Positions 1 through 5,858 of a stretch of 7,206 bases of DNA are shown in pieces (position 1 is the first letter of the stretch; every line of letters begins with the position of its first letter). Position numbers and translations under genes: made by a program. Location: the NCBI GenBank assembly GCA_902797515.1, contig CADBSX010000141.1, positions 1 to 7,206 of the forward strand, read 5' to 3'. The notes beneath the pieces were generated by a model. That model worked only from the letters and a program-made list of their open reading frames with translations. It made no database searches and was not told the DNA's origin. This DNA comes from an uncultured Eubacteriales bacterium. GTDB taxonomy: Bacteria > Bacillota > Clostridia > Christensenellales > Borkfalkiaceae.

Positions 1-1034
1 TGCGAATAGTATTTCGGATTTGAAACGAGCCTCTTCATAAAGTCGAGAGCGACGTATTTTCCCGCCTGCCTCTGCAAAAGATTTCCGTTTTCGGCGGTTA
101 TCGCCGTCGGGGGCATAAGGTTGGTATATTTTCCGTTCACGGGCGCGCCGTCGCCTTCCATTTCGTTTATAAGCGTTTTCGCCGTTCCGTCGAACGAATA
201 GTTGAGATAAAACTGATCTCTTCCCTCGATATCCGCCCAGAGTTGGTACATAGCGGAAGTCGCGTATCCCTTATACATACCGCTCGCCGTGAAAGGCGTC
301 GTTCCGGACTCGACCATGTGATCGAGAAGGGCGAAGAACTCGTCGAACGTGCGGGGAAGCCCGTCGTCGTAAGTTCCCGATTTTCCGTCGGGGCCCGTTG
401 AGAGTTCGGACGCGTCAACCGCGCTCTTCTTTACGAAGTCGCCCGTTTTAGTCATCCAGAAACCTTTTATATCGAAGAGATCGACGTCGTATATCATTCC
501 TTTCGGCGCTTCGTAGTGCGGAAGCGCGTAGTAGTGTCCGTCAACGTCGTAGAAAGAACGTATCGTCGGATCGAGTTTATCCACTATACTGCCCGTTTCG
601 CCGAACTCCGACATATCCTGCTCGGAAACTATATCGGTTATATCGGCCGCGCCGCCGCTCGCGACGAGTTTATAGAGGAACACGTCCTCGGTGAAGAAAA
701 CTTCGTTATCGCTGGTTTTGAGCGCGTTTATAAGCGTTTCGCCCGCCGTCGCGTTCTTCGAGGATTCTATATTGACGTGAACGCCCTTTTTGCCCTCCTC
801 GAAACTCGTTTCGGCGTACTTTTCTTCAAATCTCTTCGCCGCCTCGTCGAGCCATTTTCTTCCGAAACCGCCCTCGTAGTTCATCACGTGCAGTTGAGAA
901 AGCGAGGAGTCCTGCGCTTTTTTCTCGTCATCGCCGCCGCCCGTTCCCGCGCGTTCTCTCGTACAGCCTATCGCCGAAAAAGCGAAGAGCGCCGCGCCGA
1001 GCATAATAGAAATCGCCTTGTTTAATTTTTTCAT
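1..1034 (-). CDS. ABC sugar-binding lipoprotein (family 1), N-terminal part, cut by left edge
   Basis: The ATG at 1034 follows GGAGG with a 5-base spacer, and the frame stays open for 344 complete codons to the left edge. The N-terminus MKKLNKAIS plus a hydrophobic stretch ends at AIGC, so Cys24 should be lipidated; a short Gly/Asp/Lys-rich linker follows. The mature part reads like a CUT1-type extracellular solute-binding protein. LHVMNYEGGFG (48-58) is the first strand, followed by the helix WLDEAAKRFEEKY. YALPHYEAPKGMIYDVDLF (169-187) matches the usual hinge-side segment. GPDGKSGTYDDGLP (214-227) precedes FDEFFALLDHM. Its expected job is to capture an oligosaccharide outside the membrane and deliver it to two permeases, which should lie further left. 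Members of this family are usually around 450-550 residues, so the C-terminal third is probably missing. The gene starts 32 bases after the giant lipoprotein ends and is probably co-transcribed with it. The sugar cannot be predicted. Confidence 0.9.
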   Translation of the reverse strand, partial: MKKLNKAISIMLGAALFAFSAIGCTRERAGTGGGDDEKKAQDSSLSQLHVMNYEGGFGRKWLDEAAKRFEEKYAETSFEEGKKGVHVNIESSKNATAGETLINALKTSDNEVFFTEDVFLYKLVASGGAADITDIVSEQDMSEFGETGSIVDKLDPTIRSFYDVDGHYYALPHYEAPKGMIYDVDLFDIKGFWMTKTGDFVKKSAVDASELSTGPDGKSGTYDDGLPRTFDEFFALLDHMVESGTTPFTASGMYKGYATSAMYQLWADIEGRDQFYLNYSFDGTAKTLINEMEGDGAPVNGKYTNLMPPTAITAENGNLLQRQAGKYVALDFMKRLVSNPKYYS

Positions 1035-1038
1035 AATG

Positions 1039-1044
1039 TCCTCC
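1039..1044 (-). promoter_or_regulatory. Ribosome binding site of the sugar-binding lipoprotein
   Basis: GGAGGA on the minus strand ends four bases before the ATG at 1034, a near-consensus Shine-Dalgarno sequence. It occupies part of a 32-base gap that is otherwise A-rich and contains no terminator-like hairpin, which supports co-transcription with the preceding gene. Confidence 0.85.
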
Positions 1045-1066
1045 GTTTTTTAAGCCTTGTTTTTTA

Positions 1067-4000
1067 TCACACGACCGCTATATCGTCGATATAGAGATTT
1101 CTGTAACCTGCCGTGTTGTTGATATAGAAAGTAAATTCCGTAAGCGTGTCGAATTCGCCCGTGAAGGTTATTTCGACCGTATGCGTTCCTTCCTCTATCG
1201 CTTTAAATCCCGTCGAATAATAACTCTTGTTTACGCCGTCGAGTTTCGCGGCGATCCATATAAGTTCGGTGCCGTAATCGTAAGTCTTGTCGGACGTATA
1301 GGTTATGCGAAGTTTGTTCGTCTTTTTGCCGAGCGAGATATTAAGTCCCGTCAAGCCGCCCCAACTGTTGAGGATGCCCTCGATATGAAGGGATCTGTCG
1401 CCGCCTTCGTCCTCGTATATGCTTTCCGCTTGACCTTGCGCGTATTTCTGCGTATAGGGACTTCCGCCGCACCAGCCGTCGCCCGCTTGGAAATCCATAA
1501 TAACGCCCTCGACCGCCTCTTTTGCCTTGACCGTATAAGTCTTGTCGAACGAAGCCGAGCCGTCTTTTGAAGTGAAAGTATAGAGGATATAGTATATTCC
1601 CGCCTCGGCGAAAGTTATCTTACCGCCTTCCGCGTCCGCGTACTCGCCGCCCTTTATCGCGTATTTCACCGTGGAATCGAATTCTTCCGAAGTCGGAAGG
1701 ACGAGTTCTTCGCCGACGGCGAACAATCTCTTCGCCGCGATTGCTTCATCCACTCCCGCGACCGCCGGCGGCGTTACCTTCATAGTATAAATAAGGAAAC
1801 TGCCTTCCGTGTATTCGTAGCCGAATTCGTAATCGCCCGTGCTCGCGAAAACAGCCTTGTTGTCCGCGGGCTGTATCCACTCCGTATCGCCCTGTTTTCT
1901 GTACTTCGCGGTTATCTCCGTATCTTCCAGAATAAGTTTCGGAAGTTCGTATTCCGTGGCGACTTCCGCGCTTTCGATCGGTTTCGAGAATTCCGTCACC
2001 AAAAACCTTATATCGTCGATATACGCTACCACGTTGTACGTCGATATATTGATCGTAACCGCGAATACGTCCTCGAATTCGACTAATCCGTGAGTGAGTT
2101 CGTACCTGTAAAGGTGCCAACCTGCCTTGAACGACACTACCTGATCCGTCCAGACGTCTTTTTTCGTTCCATCGACGTAAACCGTCGCGTCGAACGTGCC
2201 TTTGACGTTTATATCGACGGGCGCGTAGGCGTAGAACTCCACCATATTGTACTTCTTCTTTTCCAACTTGACGTTGAGATTTTCAAAACCGCGCCAGTAT
2301 CCCTGCGTGAAATTCAGTTTCATCGAATATCTGCCGCTGTGAGAATAGTCGGAAGAAAGTTCCTGCGTTTTCGGGGAATTCTCGGCGGTCGGATGTGCTA
2401 CGGAATCGTAACCTCTGCCGTAGCCGTAGTTTTCCTCTCTGCCTTCCATCGGCTCGAAGTCGATAGTGCTTAAACCCTTTCTTATATAAATCGTCTTTAT
2501 CGCGTCGCACGCTATCGCTTTTCCGTCAACGTCCGCGGTCGCCGAATACCTTATATAATAATCGCCTTTTTCGGTCGGCGTGAACTTGCCGTTTTCAACC
2601 GGTTTCCACTCGCTTTCGCTTTCCGCTCTGTATTCCGCCGTAACGTCCGAAAGGGCGTAAGCGGCGGTCGGAGCTGCGACTTCGAGTTCTTCGCCGACAA
2701 ATCCCGATATTTTGTTAGCCGCCGACATCCTGATACCGGAGTAAATTTCCTTTTCGACCGTGAGCGCGTATCCGTCGGGCATGGTTATTATCCACTTTAT
2801 CTTCACGTCGCCCGACTCGCCGAACACGATGCCGTCGGTCTTTTTCATCCTCTGCTCTTCGCCGCCGTTTACCGAAACGTAGAGTTTTACGTCCGCGTTT
2901 TTGAGTTGTTCTGCGGAATAATACTCGGAATCGAGAGTGAGCGAGCCCGCGTCGAACGGAGCGTTCTTGTCGAGGACGTCCTCGTAATCGGGCGTCTCGG
3001 CGGAAAGCCTGTTGACGTAAACGAATTCTATATCGTCTAAATAAAATCTGTTGTTGAAATAGCCTTTAAGCGTAAACGCCGTAACGTCTTTGAGGTTTAC
3101 TTCCCTCGTCAGAAATACGAAATACTGTTTTACGCCCTGTTCTATCTCGAACGGATCGGCGGTAAGCCAGCCGCCGGGCCATCTGCCCGAACGCGTAGTT
3201 CCGAGTTCGAGTCGCCCGTCGGACGCGGGAAGAATCGCTTTGAGATAGAATTTCACCGCGTTCACCGTCTTTTCGGGCATATCTACCGTCTGGATTCCGA
3301 ACCAGCCGTTACAGTCGGGATCGAGCGAGAACGAACGCGCTCCGCTGATCTTCCAAGAATAATCGGCGTAATACTGTCTCCTTAACATATTGTTCTTCGG
3401 ATTGTAATCGTAATAGCCGCCGTCGTATAAAAATCTGCCTTTGTCGTATAGGTTGTTGTTATTTTCGTCGTAACCTATATAGCAATTTTCGTTCGTCGCC
3501 TGTTCTTCCTCGAAGTCGATAACGTACGGACTTCTGTGTATGAATTTCGAGAAAGTAAGTTCTTTTACCGTTCCGTCCTTTTCGGCGACGTAGCGCAATT
3601 CGTACGTTCTGCTCTTGTTCGGCGCGAACGGATTTTCCGAGGTCGCCTCGCGCCATATCGTCTTGCCCTTTTCCCTGTAATATCTCGTGACCTGAACGTT
3701 ATTAAGGTCCGAATAAACTTCGCTCGAAAGCGCGGGCGCGGGAAGTTCCACTCCCGTCGTTCCGTCGCCGAGGAAGAGCGCGGGCATATTTACCGACATT
3801 TCGAGTATCTTTTTCTCGACGGTAAGCCCTATATTCAGAGTTTTCGCCGAGCCGAACGCGTCTTTATAGGAATACCTTATCTCGTATTTCCCGTAGCCGA
3901 GCGCGCTGTCGCTTGCCGTGAGTTTTTCGCCTATTTCCAAATTTTTAACGAGCGTACCGCCTTTATAGAGAGCGGCGGACACGTCCGAAACGTAATTCGA

Positions 4001-5761
4001 GTGCGCTTTGAAGGGATAGGGCGCGGCTATCCCGTCGCCGTAGGAAAGCCCGTAGCCCGCCGTTTCCGCATAGTCGGATACGGCAAGCGAAGTTACGCTT
4101 TCCGCCCGAACGCCCGTCATAAAGAGCGTTACGCCGAAGTCTTCTTCGTTATATATATCTATTCCCGTGAGACCGGATGACAAAAGTCCGCTTTCGCCCG
4201 TTTCTTTATCCGGAAGTCTTACGAGGTCGTTTTCGCCTTTTTTGAGTTTATATCTGACCGAAGTCGCGACGTCGCCGAAACGCAGAACTATTCTCGCGTT
4301 CGCCTCCGCCGAGGAAAATACGGTCATCTTCACGGCGTTCGCGGAAGAGGTGAGTTTGTTTCCCGTGATATTCGCCGAGCCTTTTGCCGCGAGGTCGTAT
4401 CTGCCCGCGCCGAAACCGCTCAAAGCCGATACGTCGGGGAAAGTCCTGTCGTCCGACGCGGAAAGAATAATATCGTCTATCCTCGCGTCGATACCGCTTT
4501 CGCAGGCGTAGTCGAGTTTTATACCCCTGACTTCCGTAAATCCGAAGTCCTCGGTATATATTTCCAGCACGCCTTGCGAGGGAGTAACTCCCACGAAGTC
4601 GCTATCGTCTATCGCCGCGGGGGCAAGACTTAAATATCCCGCCTTTTCCCAGCCTTTATCCGTTAAAAATCTCGCGGAAACGGTAAGGGGCGCGCCCTTG
4701 TGGTTTTCCGCTTTCAAAGAGAATTTCTTATAATCCGACCAGTCGGACGTGAGGAAAAATTCCGAGTATTCCGTCGTCTCGGATTTTTCCGAGGACAGAA
4801 CGCGCATATTTTGCTCGCCCGCCCTTACCGCCGAACCGCTCCACGAATACGTTTCGTTTTCGGCTGAAAAGTCGTTTATTATTCCCTTTTCCTTTACTAT
4901 TACTCTGACCGTCGCGGACGATTCGTTTCCGCTCCTGTCTCTCGCGACGTACGTCGCGTCGTAACTTCCCGTTCCCGCCGTAATATAGCCGTTCTGAACG
5001 GTCACGTCGTTACCGCTCCCGTCTTTTACGGTCAAGGTAACGCTTTCGAGGTCGTGTTCGACGACGTTCACTTCGGGAAGTTTCGCTTTTCCGCCGATCG
5101 CCCACGTAGTCACCGCCTCGGGCGACTCGATAACGGGATCGACGCTGTCTTTCGCGTTTATTTTATATTCCGCGTACGCCTTGTTCCCCGAAAAGTCCTC
5201 GGCGACGAGTTTTACCGTATATTCGCCGACGGACGGAAGAAATACCGACTCGTCGTCTTTCCCTACGCTCTTCGTCTTTCCGCCGTAAGAGACGCTTTCG
5301 GGATAAACGGCGACCGTTTTAGCGCAATTATCCGTAACTTTTTCCGCCGCCGTTTCAACGTCTTTTCCGAGATCGGAATAAAAACCTATTTCGGCGGTCC
5401 TGTTTTCGAGCGCGCCGAACGCGGGCGCGGTCGTATCGACCGCTCTGAACTCGATAATCTTTTCTTCCGAGCCCTTTTCCGTGACGAATTTCACGGTGTA
5501 AGTATAAACTCCCGTGACGTCGGGCGTGAAAGAAAGCCCGTCCGCCGTCGTTTTAGACGCGTACGGAACTTCGAGCGATTTAAGAGTCGCTTTAACGCCC
5601 GCGGCGAGCCTGAAATCCGGCGTGTAGGCAAAGCCCGCCTCTATTTCCGTGTTTTCGGGGATAACGTAATCCGCCTGATTATTTTTACAAGAGGCGAGAG
5701 CCGCAGCCGAAGAAATTACCGCGGCGAACGCAATTATTGATAATTTCGCTGATTTTTTCAT
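1067..5761 (-). CDS. Giant multi-domain surface lipoprotein, Ig-like and CBM-like repeats
   Basis: The product is 1564 residues. The ATG at 5761 is chosen because GAGGA lies 5 bases upstream and the protein then begins with a standard lipoprotein signal: MKKSAK, a hydrophobic stretch, and lipobox LASC with Cys25 as the lipidated residue. Ig-like domains lie at about 30-107, 108-204, 205-291, 561-650, 651-745, 916-1010, 1011-1096, 1256-1331 and 1332-1416; the second and third resemble the 'D..GN' type (AEDFSGN, ARDRSGN). CBM-like beta-sandwiches lie at about 292-435, 436-556 (poorly conserved), 746-915, 1097-1255 and 1417-1564. Four of the five close with [IL]DDI, and the last one ends the protein. 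No enzyme motif, transmembrane helix or sorting signal was seen after Cys25. The protein probably extends from the membrane and binds polysaccharide. It sits between a related surface protein and an ABC sugar-binding lipoprotein. The ligand is unknown, and a purely adhesive or structural role is possible. Confidence 0.9.
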   Translation of the reverse strand: MKKSAKLSIIAFAAVISSAAALASCKNNQADYVIPENTEIEAGFAYTPDFRLAAGVKATLKSLEVPYASKTTADGLSFTPDVTGVYTYTVKFVTEKGSEEKIIEFRAVDTTAPAFGALENRTAEIGFYSDLGKDVETAAEKVTDNCAKTVAVYPESVSYGGKTKSVGKDDESVFLPSVGEYTVKLVAEDFSGNKAYAEYKINAKDSVDPVIESPEAVTTWAIGGKAKLPEVNVVEHDLESVTLTVKDGSGNDVTVQNGYITAGTGSYDATYVARDRSGNESSATVRVIVKEKGIINDFSAENETYSWSGSAVRAGEQNMRVLSSEKSETTEYSEFFLTSDWSDYKKFSLKAENHKGAPLTVSARFLTDKGWEKAGYLSLAPAAIDDSDFVGVTPSQGVLEIYTEDFGFTEVRGIKLDYACESGIDARIDDIILSASDDRTFPDVSALSGFGAGRYDLAAKGSANITGNKLTSSANAVKMTVFSSAEANARIVLRFGDVATSVRYKLKKGENDLVRLPDKETGESGLLSSGLTGIDIYNEEDFGVTLFMTGVRAESVTSLAVSDYAETAGYGLSYGDGIAAPYPFKAHSNYVSDVSAALYKGGTLVKNLEIGEKLTASDSALGYGKYEIRYSYKDAFGSAKTLNIGLTVEKKILEMSVNMPALFLGDGTTGVELPAPALSSEVYSDLNNVQVTRYYREKGKTIWREATSENPFAPNKSRTYELRYVAEKDGTVKELTFSKFIHRSPYVIDFEEEQATNENCYIGYDENNNNLYDKGRFLYDGGYYDYNPKNNMLRRQYYADYSWKISGARSFSLDPDCNGWFGIQTVDMPEKTVNAVKFYLKAILPASDGRLELGTTRSGRWPGGWLTADPFEIEQGVKQYFVFLTREVNLKDVTAFTLKGYFNNRFYLDDIEFVYVNRLSAETPDYEDVLDKNAPFDAGSLTLDSEYYSAEQLKNADVKLYVSVNGGEEQRMKKTDGIVFGESGDVKIKWIITMPDGYALTVEKEIYSGIRMSAANKISGFVGEELEVAAPTAAYALSDVTAEYRAESESEWKPVENGKFTPTEKGDYYIRYSATADVDGKAIACDAIKTIYIRKGLSTIDFEPMEGREENYGYGRGYDSVAHPTAENSPKTQELSSDYSHSGRYSMKLNFTQGYWRGFENLNVKLEKKKYNMVEFYAYAPVDINVKGTFDATVYVDGTKKDVWTDQVVSFKAGWHLYRYELTHGLVEFEDVFAVTINISTYNVVAYIDDIRFLVTEFSKPIESAEVATEYELPKLILEDTEITAKYRKQGDTEWIQPADNKAVFASTGDYEFGYEYTEGSFLIYTMKVTPPAVAGVDEAIAAKRLFAVGEELVLPTSEEFDSTVKYAIKGGEYADAEGGKITFAEAGIYYILYTFTSKDGSASFDKTYTVKAKEAVEGVIMDFQAGDGWCGGSPYTQKYAQGQAESIYEDEGGDRSLHIEGILNSWGGLTGLNISLGKKTNKLRITYTSDKTYDYGTELIWIAAKLDGVNKSYYSTGFKAIEEGTHTVEITFTGEFDTLTEFTFYINNTAGYRNLYIDDIAVV
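1070..1513 (-). repeat. CBM-like module 5 of the giant lipoprotein
   Basis: Residues 1417-1564 open with GVIMDFQAGDGW. They carry SLHIEGILNSWGG at 1457-1469, a K-T-N-K-L segment at 1480-1484 and close with LYIDDIAVV at the protein's end. The K-T-N-K-L segment also occurs in the first module of the upstream protein, soon after its own W-x-G. This is the strongest sign that the two genes share a module. Confidence 0.65.
1997..2473 (-). repeat. CBM-like module 4 of the giant lipoprotein
   Basis: Residues 1097-1255 open with LSTIDFEPMEG and contain GRYSMKLNFTQGYWRG at 1143-1158. They have the jelly-roll-type segment GWHLYRYELT at 1214-1223 and close with AYIDDIRFLV. Of the five, this unit looks most like a standard carbohydrate-binding module sandwich. 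Confidence 0.65.
3017..3526 (-). repeat. CBM-like module 3 of the giant lipoprotein
   Basis: Residues 746-915 open with YVIDFEEEQ and close with FYLDDIEFVYV. SFSLDPDCNGWFG at 810-822 carries the W-x-G signature. The unit has an insertion rich in Asn, Asp and Tyr at about 763-800 that the other modules lack. Confidence 0.6.
4094..4456 (-). repeat. Diverged CBM-like module 2 of the giant lipoprotein
   Basis: Residues 436-556 have the spacing of a shortened sandwich (GFGAGRYDLAA, then ITGNKLTSSANAVKMTVF, then LTGIDIYNEEDFGVTLFMTGV). Both the W-x-G and the closing D-D-I are absent; LFMTGV stands where YIDDI is expected. The assignment is tentative and rests mainly on position and on strand-like alternation. 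Confidence 0.35.
4457..4888 (-). repeat. CBM-like module 1 of the giant lipoprotein
   Basis: Residues 292-435 open with IINDFSAENETYSW and close with ARIDDIILSA. A Trp at 341 in SDWSDYKKFSLKAEN probably sits in the equivalent strand, but the W-x-G signature is missing. It lies directly before the most diverged unit, with no Ig-like domain between them. Confidence 0.55.
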
Positions 5762-5766
5762 CTTTT

Positions 5767-5771
5767 TCCTC
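5767..5771 (-). promoter_or_regulatory. Ribosome binding site of the giant lipoprotein
   Basis: GAGGA on the minus strand lies five bases before the ATG at 5761. It decides the start: a TTG in the same frame at 5815 would add 18 arginine- and proline-rich residues encoded by the hairpin and spoil the lipoprotein signal. Confidence 0.8.
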
Positions 5772-5782
5772 AATTTTACCGC

Positions 5783-5814
5783 TGCCCGCGGAGGCGGAAA
5801 CCGCCTCCGCGGCA
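5783..5814 (-). other. Strong GC-rich hairpin between the two surface-protein genes
   Basis: CCGCGGAGGCGG at 5786-5797 and CCGCCTCCGCGG at 5801-5812 are perfect inverse complements separated by three bases. This gives a 12-bp stem, extendable by two further pairs (5783-5784 with 5813-5814) across one bulged C. In the minus-strand transcript the hairpin ends about 12 bases before the GAGGA of the giant lipoprotein gene and is followed by GCAGCGGTAAAATT, not a U run. It therefore does not look like a normal intrinsic terminator of this operon. Possible roles are mRNA stabilisation or cleavage control between the two genes, or a copy of a small dispersed palindromic repeat. The structure is seen directly; the function is inferred. 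Confidence 0.7.
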
Positions 5815-5834
5815 AGCGTTATTTTGTTATTTTT

Positions 5835-5849
5835 TTCCGCTTTGCGGAA
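5835..5849. other. Small hairpin just downstream of the first gene
   Basis: TTCCGC and GCGGAA flank a three-base loop, giving a 6-bp stem about 10 bases after the stop codon of the upstream surface-protein gene. On the minus strand it is followed by an A run, and on the plus strand by only TTTT. As a terminator it would be weak, and in the wrong direction for the genes here. It may act with the larger hairpin about 20 bases further on as part of one intergenic structure. Confidence 0.4.
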
Positions 5850-5858
5850 TTTTCGCTT

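Noticed and set aside
516..1025. Plus-strand open frames of 70-230 codons (also 3536-4180, 5054-5740, 6135-6701 and others)
   Set aside because: They lie antisense to well-supported genes, are Arg- and Phe-rich with no recognisable domains, and arise from the codon bias (GAA, GCG, TCG) of the minus-strand genes.
1079..2023. Identical near-palindrome TATATCGTCGATATA at 1079-1093 and 2009-2023 as a regulatory or mobile repeat
   Set aside because: Both copies are simply the codons for Tyr-Ile-Asp-Asp-Ile at the ends of two homologous modules. Protein conservation explains them.
1746..2120. Minus-strand out-of-frame open frames inside the giant gene (also 2283-2510 and 3459-3656)
   Set aside because: They are frame-shifted readings of the long gene, low in complexity, and without ribosome binding sites.
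5759..5815. Upstream TTG start that would lengthen the giant lipoprotein by 18 residues
   Set aside because: It has no ribosome binding site, runs through the hairpin, and puts an Arg/Pro-rich leader in front of a complete signal peptide. The ATG at 5761 has GAGGA at a good distance.
5783..5858. Intrinsic terminator between the first two genes
   Set aside because: On the minus strand neither hairpin is followed by a U run. The T-rich stretch lies on the plus strand, where there is no gene to terminate.
5762..5858. Separate promoter for the giant lipoprotein gene
   Set aside because: The gap is A-rich (AAAAAAATAACAAAATAACG) but I find no convincing -35/-10 pair with 16-18 base spacing. A weak promoter cannot be excluded without transcript mapping.
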